Shown here: positions 24,846 to 37,800 of the stretch, piece after piece
Layout of the letters: each line of letters begins with the position of its first letter
Numbering within the stretch: the first letter of the stretch is position 1
Assembly (NCBI GenBank): GCA_034509925.1
Contig: CM067535.1
Location: 2,732,501 to 2,796,500 of the forward strand
Direction of reading: 5' to 3'
DNA: 64,000 nt
Source: Hirudinaria manillensis
Lineage: Eukaryota > Annelida > Clitellata > Hirudinida > Hirudinidae
Made by a program: the position numbers and the translations under genes
The notes under the pieces: generated by a model
Told to the model about the DNA's origin: nothing
Database searches by the model: none
What the model saw: only the letters and a program-made list of their open reading frames with translations

Positions 24846-27800
24846 CTGTTTAAAAAAATCTATTTTTTACTCATCGAAACTTATCAAACGATATTTTAAT
24901 TCTACAACATTGTGACATTATTATGTAACCTTATATTAAATTGGCAATAAGCAATTCCAAATAATTTTTAGCAAGTTATTAGCCAATATGCAACACAACA
25001 ATCGCTAATAAAATTATTTTTAAATTTCCTAATATCAAAACATAAATTTATGATATGCTTAATGCATTATGTTAAAAAAAAATAGCGACCCAAATTTGAA
25101 ATAGAAAGGTATTACCGGCTGCGTTGTCGCATTGAATTTTTACAAACTTTCCTGTTTGACAATGCGAACTTAAAAAATAAATTGTATAAAGCGAAAAACA
25201 TATATTTAAATTAAATAACGAATAATGCTATAATTACTAAATTACTTTTGTTCACACCTTGCTTTAAATAATTTCGTGAATGAAGAACTTTTGTTATTGA
25301 AACCTTTCTTTTTGATTGATAAAAACTTCTTCGTTCTGTTCCCTAATGCTTCATAACTGGTCGCAAGATGAAAACTGGTTGATCAAAAAGTAGACATTTA
25401 ATAAATATTACTATTTTTAAAATTAAAAATAAAACAAATTAAACATTTGCAGTGAAATATTTAATATATATTAAATCTACTAAAAACCAGAATAACTATT
25501 ATAAACACAACATGCCTGGCATGTTGCTGGCATACATCAATGCTGTAGACAATTTTCCATCCTTGCGAACATATATAGAAATTAGTTTCTCCCTTAAAAG
25601 TTGCGGTTATAAATTCTAGTCCTGTTTGTGTTTTTACTAAAACACGTTTATGTTGTATATAATCATAATATTAAATTCTTTTAATTATAATACTCGTACG
25701 GCAAGAAAGTTCATCAGAATAGTCTTGACAGTCAATTTTACCATCGCAAACAGCCTTCATGTCAATGCACATATTTCTCTTCGTACATTTGAACTTTCCT
25801 TCTTCACATGTCATTTCTTAGTATTGTCAATTTAGAATTCTATTTTAATAGAAAGAGTGTCTTCCATGTTAACCAACTTAAAAAAACTTTACTGCACGAT
25901 GGAGCCTCATCATCTCCTAAACGACAGTCAGGGGTTCCATCACACAACCAGTCTTTAGGTATGCAAGGTCCATCGTGACATTTGTATTCGTGAGAGATGC
26001 ATTCATCAGAAAATTCCGCCTTGCTCATTTCTATGATAAATATGCTTATTTTGTAATCAGTTCATAAGGTGGATTAAAACATAATTCAATTTTATTCAGA
26101 CGTTTATTCATTTTATCCAATTAAAATGACCTCTGGAGTCCTCTTTTGACAAAACTTCCACTTCGCAAAGTACTAGAAGTTTTCTTCGCAATGTTCCGTG
26201 TTTTTTAATAGTTACATAGATACCAAAGGTGGGTCTATTGCACGTTATGTTGATGGAAGTTCCTGATTTTATAATTAATTTCAATGAAATTTAATACGAT
26301 TAATTTGTTGCTAAAATAACAACTTAATTTATATCGTGAAGCGAAACTTTCGTTATGTCAAATAGATAAAAAATTTTAAAACATGCCATTATCGGCTTTA
26401 TCACCACTATAGGAATAGTAACCACATGTCTGCTCTTCGTAATAATTTTCATCGTTTGAAACATACACGTTAATATCGTAATTATCTTTTCCTGGAAAAA
26501 CATCAAGTAAATATCATCAAGGATAGTATTGAAGCTTAGTTAATCAGATTAATTACATTATCATATTACATTATTTACAATAAGGAGATGTTAGGAAATA
26601 GTATATGGACCAGCCTGTTAAATTTCTCCAAAAGTGCATGTTAACATCTGTGACATAATAACTATTATCCAATACCACACGCCACCAAGCAACGTTGTGT
26701 TGCAATGCTCCAATAACAGCACATGTTTTTATGTTGCCATCAACAGCAAAGATCGATTCAGTATCGAGCAATGTTCCGGTGTTATAAGTTGATTTTTTAA
26801 AGGCTAGATTAACTGCAATAGATGCAAGCTTGTTTTCAGAAGCATTTTTATGAATTTCATTGTGAAATCTGAAAATTTGGTATTCGTTTAATAAAGTGCC
26901 GTTATATAATTCTTCGTATACTTATCAAACCCTAGTCAATTCAAATAATTTTTTGAAAGACCCATAATTTGACATAGGGAAGATTTGTGTCATTGCTTGA
27001 GATTTTATTGGACAACAAATTTTAAAGAATTGTATGTAAATCAACGAACAAACGAAGCATTAAAAATGCCCGAAGGTATATCTGAAAGGAGACTTTGTGA
27101 TTTTGAGAAGTGCTCATTGGTACATCCTGGGAAACGAAAGTAAATCATAGGCGATTTGGCGAATACGAAAGTCCGAGAAATTTACAAAAAAAAAGAAGAC
27201 TGAAATTCCACACCTTCCTGGATGGATAGCTGCAAACGATACCAACATTTAAATAATCAATATCTGAAACAAAACTTGAATCCAACCACTTTTAACGATG
27301 AGTTTGTAATAGAAATAGATAGAAATCTAACGTGATTTCCTGTTTGCTTTTATATAAATTTCGCAAAGGACTAACATAGTCTTTCTGAATCCTGCTGTTC
27401 TTGTTATAGTTATAAATTTGCCAAAAATCGGTTTCTTGCATATTATTTCCATATGTTTAGCTGTGTAATGATTTGAGATTAACAAGTTTTGGAATAATGA
27501 ATAACAACTCTTCATAGCAATATATATGTACACAAAATTATGGCAAATTAAATATAATCCAAGATTGAAATTTCTAAATTTCATTAGTTTAACCAATATC
27601 ATTAGATTGATCAAATAGAATCAATAAAAAAAATATTCACCGACCGAAAAAAACATTGGATGAACCCAGAAATGAAGCGCATAAGTTTTCTTCGAAATCC
27701 TCGGAATTTTTTGAAATGTATATATTCAAAGAGTTCATAAAGAATGAATCTAAGGATATTTACATTAATTGTAACCCACATAATATTAAACTAACAATAT

Positions 27801-28187
27801 AAAAATTTTCCATTAAATTAAAAAATGTATTAGTTATTCTTTGAGAGACAATTATTTTAATAACCAAAATATAAAAAAAATAAATTATTTTAAAAAGCTA
27901 AAAATAAACTCACAAGTTTTATGGGAAGTGATTATTAACTCTGATATATCATAAAATGTATCAAGTTCCAATCTCCACCAAGGATGATCTCCAGGTGAGA
28001 ATTCTTCGGAAATAGAACAAGTGTCTGGGTTTCCATCGGTAGCCATTTTTGAGTTATGATTAGGGTTAAACAGGTTTTGAGAAGTTATCGAATCAACGAG
28101 GCTGACTGAAATTAGAACAAATAAATGCGTCATCAACTGTGACTGTAGTAATTAAAAAATAGGTTAACAGATTTAAGATGGGGGCAG

Positions 28188-28457
28188 TGTTGTATCCCTG
28201 GATCCATGTAATAAAAGAATAATTAAAATTATATTTCAATTTAATTAATTTAATAATTATTTAATGTTTAGGGTCTATTCAGAGTCTTTGGTTGTGAACC
28301 TCGACAAATAGAGAAATCTTGAAAAGCAGAGCAAGACTAAGAGACACAGCAGATTCCAAGACTTAGACATTTGAGCAATTTACATCTTCCAAGCTATCTG
28401 AACACTTTCAATAAACCTGACCTTCCACAATTAGTTTGAGGACCCCGGGTTATTACA
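28188..28457 (+). mobile_element. Solo LTR in intron 8 of copy C
   Basis: It begins TGTTGTATCCCTGGATCC and ends GACCCCGGGTTATTACA. AATAAA (CAATAAACCTGACC) lies in the last third. It is 270 bp long, the same family as 22040-22338 and in the same intron as the copy D LTR at 38273-38571. No clear target duplication remains. Confidence 0.75.
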
Positions 28458-30811
28458 GTATTAAAACTAAGCGCTAGATATATTTATATTAATTTAAATG
28501 TGTATTATCAATAACGATATTGGATCTGTAATTTAACATAAACGGTTGTTGGAGAATTTTTTATTCAAATTTCAGTGTAACAACAAATAAAATTTCTATC
28601 GAATCTATCAGTTAGGTAACATACCTCGAAAAAGAGATAAGTCTTGGATTTCTATTCAAAAAAAAAAATATTGGAACTTTTGAAACTTTGAAATTTATTT
28701 ATTAATTTACAAAATTATTGTAGTGATGATTCTTTTTAAAAACAAGTCATTGCTGATGTATTATTTAGCCCAAGTTACCTGAAATATCCTCTTCGAAAAA
28801 TATTTCTACTTCACAAAGAATCATTAGCCATGGTCTAATTCCTGAATACTTCTGAATTGTTACATACATACCAAGAACAGGCCTGTTGCACTTTACAACT
28901 ATTGAATTATCTTTAAAAAATGTGAATCATTTTAACCACATAAATAAGGATTAAGCTGAAATACAATTTTATGTTTGCATTATTTAACGTTTATATATTT
29001 CTTTTTTTACGTGCTTTTATTTCAAATTGCTATGACGTCTTCAAATTCTTATTGAATTGCGATTTACCCCTGATATAGAAGAATGGTATGATTGCCTATA
29101 TTTTGAATTTTTGTTAACAAACATGTTAAGCAATAAATAAAGAAGGTGAAATAAAAACCTACTTATATCAAGTTTATTGTTCGGACTTTCTGTAAAACCA
29201 CAAAGATAATCCTTGAAAGAATCCTCATTGTTTGAAACGTAAACGTTTACAAAAATAGAAGTGGATGCTTCTGTTATAATTAATTATAAGTTAGAAACAA
29301 TGTAATAACGAATGTAATAAATTTATTACATTTTTATAAATTTATCATTTTCTAAAAAATAGCATTAAGTATGATGGTCTAGAACCAAAAATAAAAAAAG
29401 ATTATATAACCAAAACGTCACATTTCAGCGGACCTCCAATTGAATCCGCTTGAAAATAAATGATTATGTTGCTAATATAGTAACTGTCATCGAGTCCAAC
29501 TCTCCACCAAACTAAATCCTCCACCAAAGATTGAATCGTAGCACAGGTTTCTATATTTCCGTCTACTATGGATTCCGCTTTGCTCTTCGCACCTAAGGTT
29601 TTGTAAAACGTCGGCCTTCCGAGGGCAATGTTAACTATCCTCGAATCATTTAATGAATTATAAATTATTAAGTTATCATCTGCAAAAATTTAATTACTTA
29701 CTCTTCTTTATATCGACATTAAATTGAACTTCACACAATTTTAAGTTATCGTATGGTCTAACATCTTTTACAATCTCAACAATGTGACCGTGAAGAGTTT
29801 TTTCGCATTTAACGCGAATATAAGGTCCTAAGAAAAAAATTGTAATATAAAAATCTGAATAATTAAGGGCTAAACAGATTTCTTTTTTCTGAGAGTTTAT
29901 ATTATAGCAGTTTTTTTTTAAATGTGTCCACTCACTCGTTGTCGAAAATGAATGACAAAAATTATCCTCAGTTTGCTGGTTATCTGACGACACGAAGATC
30001 TTTGCGTTGTTGATCTTACGGGTTTCTGTGACTATTTGATTTGAAATAAGATTAAGTTAAATATAACTAATAAAATGTGTGCATTTCACCACATTAATAA
30101 AAATCTTTATAAGATTTTAGTATCAATGGTAAGCAGTAACATAACAAACTTTGAAATTTCATTTAAGGTTGTAATCCACTAAAATCTTTATAAATTTTAA
30201 TAGTTTAAATATGTTCTTACCAGATTGATCTGTGGTGAAATATATCACCAAGTTCTCAATGTTGTAAGACTTGTCAAATACCACACGCCACCAAGGAAGT
30301 TGGTTTGACTCCTTATCCTCTTCAGCCATGGAACACGTTTCCAGATTCCCATCAATTGCCAAATTTGCTTCAAAGTTTTACTTTGCGACACCTCTGAGTT
30401 GATGAATGTCACTGAAATTGAATTAAAGCATTATTTAAAATATATAATCCCTATGTTCTTCACTGCATATATTGGTTATTAACTTTGTCAATACATTCTA
30501 CATCGACTTTATGTAACATCTAAGTTAGACGTTTACTTTGTTCTTCTATATATATGGAGCGATATTTTAAACAAAATTTGAACTTGGTAAAAAATAGTGA
30601 AATGAAATAAGAAAATCGTCCATTTAAAACTTAAAAACAAAAACATACCTTGCTCAGGTGTACTAACGATATTTCGTATTATAATTAAAATGTTAGAAAT
30701 ACCGATCAAAATTATATTTGTATTGAAAATCATCTCCACAATAGTTCAAAAAAATCTGCAAATAAATGTGTTTGATTATATTATAAGGACATCCATTCAT
30801 CAAAGGTCATA

Positions 30812-30848
30812 TCATTATATAAACATTTTTATCGCAAAAGATAAAAGA
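30812..30848 (-). promoter_or_regulatory. Copy C promoter-like block (TATA + GATA motifs)
   Basis: GTTTATATAATGATATG lies on the minus strand at 30808-30824, about 80-90 bases above the ATG at 30733. Immediately upstream is TTTTATCTTTTGCGATAAA. It matches the blocks of B, D and E. Confidence 0.5.
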
Positions 30849-31491
30849 CAACTTGTTTTTTTAAGAAATAACGATCTATTTAGAATTATTTAATTAAAAT
30901 TTATTCTACAGAATTTTAATTATGCGGGATATTTATTTAGTAACTCATTAGCATACATTTTATGGTATAATCATGGATCCAATTTCAATGCGATGATGGA
31001 GTTGTCGAGCTTTTAGGTAAATTTCAATTTGAATTGCATGTTTGGCCACAAATATACACATTCAATCAACCACTGGTATTTCACGTTCACAATTTTATCA
31101 ATCGCAATTACTTAAATTATATTACATTTTAAATTACATTAAAATGAATACGTTTTAAATATTAATAATCTTATCTTTAAAAATTTTTTTGAAAAGTTAG
31201 AATAAAGGTCTGTTTATTTCTAAAACAAATTTCATTTTTAAGCTAAATTTTATCTAATAAATGTTGTAATAACGAGACCTTTTTTAAGTTGACCGCTAAA
31301 AAATTAATTAACTAAGTGACTATTAGTTGTTTTGGTATTACGCTCAAAATTACGAAAAAAAAAAACAACATAAAAGACATATTTAAATTTTTACCCAAAA
31401 TAAATTATTTGATATAAATTCATAAAATTTTAATGATGTATTATTTAAGGATGTCTGCAGTTAAAAATAGTTATAGGTGTTTTCGTTAATT

Positions 31492-31560
31492 CATCAAAGG
31501 TGATAGCCTACTTTCATTTTATAAACATATTTATCGTAAAAGATAAAAGACAACTTGTTT
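31492..31560 (-). promoter_or_regulatory. Second, orphan promoter-like block upstream of copy C
   Basis: The sequence TCATCAAAGGTGATA, then TTTTATAAACATATTTATC and GTAAAAGATAAAAGACAACT, repeats the layout of the proximal promoter block about 700 bases further upstream, with no signal exon after it. The same extra block sits at 58262-58350 above copy E. It may be a leftover of an internal duplication or a distal control element. Confidence 0.4.
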
Positions 31561-31692
31561 TTCGAAAAAATAATGATCAATTTTAATTTGGTTAAATAAA
31601 ATATGTACTATAGAATTTTAAATCCGGTGTATCTTCTATATAAATAAAAATGCAATGTAAGTTTGTATCATGTAAATGTTCTCTGAAAGTAC

Positions 31693-32245
31693 TTTTTTTT
31701 TTTTTTTTTTTTTTTTTGAGGTTTATGAGTTTATTCCTTCATTAACACAAAAAACTGAAAAGAGCAGCAAAAAAAAATAAAACTCAAAGGGCCAGCCTTA
31801 AGGAAGCACATGCTTCCGCTAGTAGACTGACCCATGAAACACAATAAGCAGAAACATTAACACAAAAAATTAGGAATGATGGTATATAATTAAATGGTTC
31901 CATTAATCAGAAGGTGCATGTTTTTAAACAATAAATATAGTACAATAACATGTAGTTAAATTAATCCGATAGAGTTAATAATAAAATGTTTTAATGCTTT
32001 CTTATAAGCATAAAGATTAGAAATGTTGGTAATATTAAGCGGAACAGCAGAGTAAATTTTTGGTCCCATACAGACAATAGAACGAGAGCCAGTGACAGAT
32101 TTAGCAAAAGCCGGTCTATAATTATTAGACGTTCGAACAGAGTATTTGTGTAAGGAGGATATTTTTGAAAACAAGCTATCAAAAAGACGAGGCAGCATGT
32201 GATGATCTACTTTATACATGAGAATGGCCAAATGGAAACCTTGCT
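31693..32245 (-). mobile_element. 5'-truncated LINE: C-terminus, 3' UTR and poly(A) tail
   Basis: Twenty-eight T residues at 31693-31720 form the poly(A) tail of a minus-strand insertion. After the 3' UTR, the frame 32231-31956 encodes the C-terminal end of a LINE reverse transcriptase, with YKVDHHMLPRLFDSLF, TSNNYRPAFAKS and GPKIYSAVPLNIT, and then stops. The homologous spot near 58460-58475 reads CTCTGAAAGTAC directly into ATAACC without the insert, so the insertion postdates duplication of this intergenic sequence. It is dead on arrival through 5' truncation. Confidence 0.8.
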
Positions 32246-33574
32246 TTGAAATTTTGATACAACAATGCTATGATGGAGCATTAAATATTTCAGGTAAAAT
32301 AACTAAAGAACTCAAGTAAGGAATAAATTTTATGTGAAATTTTATACGCTTAATATGAAGAAATTTTTACATTGAAATAAATACCTGTTACTGTAAACAA
32401 TTTCGATAAAGGCTGGAATAAATGTTTGCTAAATTTTATTAATTAGATTCTAGCTGCGAAATTTTTTTAAATTTTCTTCAAAATTTTATTAACTGGGAAA
32501 CTATTAATTCCTATGTTAGGATTAAAAAGTTTCAATTCTATACTATTTTATTTTCAAGGATTCGATTTTAATGCCATGATAATAAGTTTGACGAGAAAAT
32601 GTGGATTTAGTTATTGAAGTTCGAAGCTTTGATGTAATCTCAAAATTTAAAGAAAATATACCCTTTTAATATTGTTAAAAAGTTAAGGTGAGTCAATCAA
32701 CATGCTAAATTTTCACTGTAGTTTAAAAAAAAAATTAGGGCGTTATTTTATACAGAAACCACGGAAAATAATTTTTGAAAAAATTAAGATGCTTAAATTA
32801 AAAATTAAGATTAATTTATAATGGTAGAATCGAGCTTTAATCTGTTATCTTAAATATTATTAATTACAATGCTTATTAGCACTGGATTCCAATGTGACGG
32901 CGATAAAACTGATAACAGATAACTTCTTGAATTATATCACCGAACTCTTCTCTTGTCTTTCACTCACGCACATGATTTATTTAATAACTGATTATTAACT
33001 TTATAATTAAGTACTTAAAGATAAACTGGTATGTTATAAATGGTACTATTAGTTATCAATGCCTAGACATTCGTGTGATTACTGTAGTTAGTAACTGAAG
33101 ATGTTTAAGGCAATCCTATACTAATTACTCTAAATAATATAAATTCCATTTTTAAACCTACTTCGGTCTGCGCAAAACCTCAAGCAGTAAGACATCGATT
33201 TGATAGATGTTAGCAAGCTTTGAGACAAACAAATTTCAGATTAGATCATCGCGGAAAAACTTACCACAGAGAAAAAAACAAAACAAAACCCAATGGTATT
33301 GGACCATTTAGTGCATGCCGATTAAAAATTTATTATCCTTGCCTGGCTAATTCAATATAATTAAATTAAAAACATTAAAACATAAAGGCATGTTTCATGA
33401 TAATATTGAAATATAACAACTTATATTTTCAAATAATGCAAATTATTTGTAAAATACAAAATTATCAATTGTTTAAAAATATATTGTTAATTGAGATGAT
33501 CAAGAGGTTCATCCATACAACACCCCTAATACTATTAAAATAACTAAATTAATTAAAGTTATTAAAAATGTTCC
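32246..33574. other. Intergenic region C/D
   Basis: No gene is seen. The stretch is collinear with 58475-59768 (E/F) and its right part with 44124-44993, so it is shared array spacer. Confidence 0.6.
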
Positions 33575-34858
33575 TTAGCACTTATTGAATATTGCTGCAA
33601 TAACCATCAAAACGATCCTATTTTCATGAGCTTTCACAGCTTTTGATAGCAAGTACTTTCCTTCTTCGGTAACTAATGAATTTAATGATATCAATATTAT
33701 CAGGTTGAAGTTTTATTTTAAATATATTTAAAAATTGATTATTTGGTAAACTAGTCATTTCTTCAAGCATCTACCTTTCCGAATGAAATCTAAATATTTG
33801 TCAACGTGAGTGAATACGCTGGTTGAACATGAATGTCCTGATTTCTTCAAATAACCTGTAACAATGCCAACTTGAGTCCATATTCCGCGATTGTTTTGAC
33901 ATACAAATCCATTTCCACTATTTCCCTACAAATAATCAATGAAGTTTAACATCAAAAGAAACCAAAAAATATTATACAACAAATTATTGAAATTCGCAAT
34001 TTACCAACCATGCATATGTTCCGCCCAAATTCAGTTGGAATCGATCCAACGCAGAAGAGTTTGTTAGATTCAAGGTAGTTCTTGTATCCAGAATCTATCA
34101 TGTTACCTATGAACTCAGATACATATTGTGCACATTCATTGTTAGACATTATATTCATTCTCGTTTGTTGCAAGAGTTCAGGCGCTATGGAAGTTCCTAC
34201 AAGTACAAAATAACTCAATGACTGACGAAAAATAACATAAATTTAGTTCAACCTGCTTCGGTTCGTCCGAAACCAAATACTACGCAGTGTCGGTAAGACA
34301 TCAGTTCCTTCCATGACAATAATTTATTGGGCAAACAAATTGGACGGATTAAGGAAGTGAATATCAGTGGGGAAGATAACCTTATCAATGCTATATCATA
34401 ATTTTCTGATTTCTCGGAATAAGTTGGATGAGGGGCAACATGAGAAATTTTCAATTTTTCTCGGTAAGGATCATTGAAATTAATACTCCCAACTTTGATG
34501 TAGAGCTTGTAAAGTTGTTGATTACTACGAACATTTTTAAATATTTTTATTTATATTTGTGAGTTGTGATACATAACATCTAATTAGTAATCTGTAGGTT
34601 TCAAACGATAAATATTTTTTAAAATCATTTATGAATTAATATTATTATACTATTCTGCTTATGATGATGTAACCGACTGAATGCAATGCGCTGCGGTGAG
34701 AATCCATCTTTCAGATATGATACTTCCACCACAATAACTGCCATCAATTATCAATTGGGCTTGCCAAGGCCAGGCACCTTGCTTGGCATTCTCTCCTCTG
34801 ATTATATACGGACCGAAATTTGAAATAGAAAGTTCATCGCGTGTACCACAGAAACCTT
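33575..34858 (-). other. Protease module of copy D (exons 20-24)
   Basis: The module follows the family pattern: a linker cysteine (FCGTRDEL), FGPY then [14 protein letters not shown], and GNSGNG with Asn for Asp194. The strand after catalytic Ser reads [15 protein letters not shown], so the usual SWG substrate strand is absent. The tail ends in [10 protein letters not shown]. Confidence 0.7.
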
Positions 34859-37800
34859 CTGAATGTTGTAAAAAAAAACAAACTATTATTTTGCTCATCG
34901 CAACCGATATTTTAATTATACAACATTATGACATTATTATGTAACTTTATATAAAATTGGCAATAAGCGATTTAAAAATTATTTTTAATTTTATTAATAT
35001 CAAAATATAAATTATGATGAAAAATTACTTTCTGCGTTGTCGCACTGAATTTTTACAAACTTTTCTGTTTGACAATGCGAACTTAAAAAATAAATTGTAT
35101 TAAGCCAAAAACATATATATTCAAATTAAACGCAATTAATAATTACTAAATTACTATTTACACGTACCTCGGTTTAAATAATAATGAAGAACTTTTGTTA
35201 ATGAATCCTCCCTCTTCGATTGTTAAAAACTTTCTCGTTCTGTTCCCTAATGCTTCATAACTGGTAGCTAGATGAAAACTGGTTGCCAAGAAGTAGACAT
35301 TTAATAAATATTATTATATTTAAAGTTAAATTAATCAGTTGTAGTGAAATATTTTATATATATTAAATCTACTCAAAACTAGAACAGCTTGTAAATACAC
35401 ATGCCTGGCATGTTGCTGGCAAATATCAATGCTGTTGACAATTTTCCATCCTTGCGAACATATATAGAAATCTGTTTCTCCCTTAAAAGTTGCGGTTATA
35501 AATTCCAGTCCTGTATGTGTTTTTACTAAAATACGTTTAAGCTTTTTATAATTGGAATGTTAAATTCATTTAATTATAATACTCGTACGGCAAGATTGTT
35601 CATCAGAATAGTCTTGACAGTCAACGTTGCCATCGCATACAGCCGTCATGTTAATGCACAAGTCTCTCTTCGTACATTTGAACTTTCCTTCTTCGCATTT
35701 CATTTCTTATAATTGTTATTTTAGAATGCTTTTTTAATGTAATTCTTTTTAAATATAAACAATGTCTTCCATGTTAATCAACTTATAAAACTTTACTGCA
35801 CGATGGAGCCTCATCATCTCCTAGACGACAGTCATGGGTTCTATCACACAACCAGTCTTTAGGTATGCAAGGTCCATCGTGACATTTGTATTCGTGAGAG
35901 GAACATTCAACAGAATCTTCCGCCTTGGTCATACCTATGAAAAATACGCTTTGGAATCAGGTCTTAATATAGATTAAAATAAAATTCAATTTTATTCAAA
36001 CGTTTATTCATTTTATCCAATTAAAATGACCTCTGGAGTCCTCTTTTGATAAAACTTCCACTTCGCAAAGTACTAGAAGTTTTCTTCGCAATGTTCCGTG
36101 TTTTTTAATAGTTACATAGATACCAAAGATGGGTCTATTGCAAGTTATGTTGATGGAAGTTCCTGATTTTATATTTAATTTCAATGAAGTTTATTACGAT
36201 TTATTTGTTGCAATAATAATAACTTAATTGAAATCGTGAAGCGAAACTTTCGTTGTGTCAAATAAATATAAAAATGTTAAAACGTACCATTATCGGCTTT
36301 ATCACCACTATAGGAATAGTAACCACAAGTATGCTCTTCGTAATAATTTTCATCATTTGAGACATATACATTAACATCGTAATTATCTTTTCCTGGAGAA
36401 ACATAAAGAAATTATCATCAAGGACAATATTGAAGCTTAGTTAATCAAATTAATTACATCATTTACAATAAGGAGATGTTAGGAAATAATATATGGACCA
36501 GCCTGTTAAATTTCGCCAAAAGTGCATGTTAACATCTGTGACATAATAACTATTATCCAATACCACACGCCACCAAGCAACGTTGTTTTGGAATCCCCCA
36601 ATCACAACACATGTTTTTATGTTGCCATCAACAGCAAAGATTGATTCAGTATCGAACAATGTTCCGGTGTTATAAGTTGATTTTTTTAATGCCAGATTAA
36701 CTGCGATGTATAAATGACTAGTTTCAAAAGCATTCTTACCAATTTCAATCTGAATATTTAGTTTTAAACGAAAAGAGGCGTTATATTCTTCCGACTCATA
36801 ACAAACCATTACTAAATCCTGGCAATTGCAAACAATTTTTTGGAAAAATCATATTTTGATCTAAAAGATTTGATTGATTAGGATTTTATTGGACAGCAAT
36901 TTCCAAAGAAAATGCGAAGCAATACAAATGCCCAAAAATATATTCGAACTGAGAAAATATCTAAAGCCTCTGGTGGAAAATAAATATGATTATAATGACA
37001 CTTGTTTTATAATTGAGTAACATAGGATTTATGAATATTTTTTTAAATTGATAAAGACTTTAAGAATGTTAACACTTTGAAGTAAGGGCATTTATGCGCG
37101 GACCAGATCATTCGATCGAAAATGCTTTACGGTTTGTTTTTGTATACTCGGGGCAAAGATCTTGTCAATAGGTCGCAGCAAACGACAGTTAATTATAGAT
37201 AATTTGGCTTCATAAAATCAGAGAAAATTACAGAAAAAAGAAGAAACTGAAATTCCACATCTTTGATGGATCACTTCAAATGATAACAACGTTTAAATAG
37301 TCAATCTATGAATCAATACTCGAACCCAACAAATTTTAACGATGGTAATACCATTAGACTAACATAATTTCCTGTCTGCTTTTAGTTGAATTTCGCAAAG
37401 GACAAGCGTAGTCTTTCTGAATCCTGCTGTTCTTGTTATAGTTATAAATTTGCCAAAAATCGCTTTTATGCATATTATATCGATGTGTCTAGCTGTGTAA
37501 TAATTTGTGATTAAAATGTTTTCAAACAACGAATAAAAATAATTCATTCGAAATGAATATTTAATAAAAATTGAAATGAAATTACGTTAATTCATATGAT
37601 CCTTAAATAGGTTGAAATTTATAAATTTTATAAGTGCAACACCAATAATATTTGACTGACAACATAGACTCACTAAATAAAAAATATTCGCTGACCGAAA
37701 AAAATATTGGAGGAACCCAGAAATGAAGCGCATAAGTTTTCTTCAAAATCCTCGGAATTTTTTGAAATGTATATATTTAAAGAATTCATAAAGAATGAAT

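Larger units (their letters stand above)
23545..30733 (-). pseudogene. Copy C: FTP(x4)-LDLa(x2)-SRCR-protease gene with frameshift in exon 2
   Basis: All 24 exons and their splice sites are present: 30649-30733, 30221-30411, 29936-30025, 29702-29827, 29434-29634, 29163-29270, 28779-28910, 28625-28651, 27914-28105, 27645-27749, 27332-27460, 26615-26812, 26387-26491, 26131-26262, 25893-26030, 25700-25816, 25516-25636, 25258-25374, 25116-25168, 24662-24845, 24224-24495, 23977-24164, 23744-23894, 23545-23642. Exon 2 is 191 bp instead of 201. Ten bases are missing near 30375, after QSKT in the first lectin domain, so the frame shifts and meets a stop. Exons 3 to 24 are otherwise open, with His, Asp and Ser (GNSGNG) of the triad. 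Exon 2 has the same phase at both ends, so skipping it would restore the frame. Introns after exons 12, 13 and 17 start with GC. Confidence 0.8.
30734..31692. other. 5' flank of copy C
   Basis: It holds the copy C promoter block and, about 0.7 kb further upstream, a second copy of that block (both listed separately). No exon is present. Confidence 0.55.
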
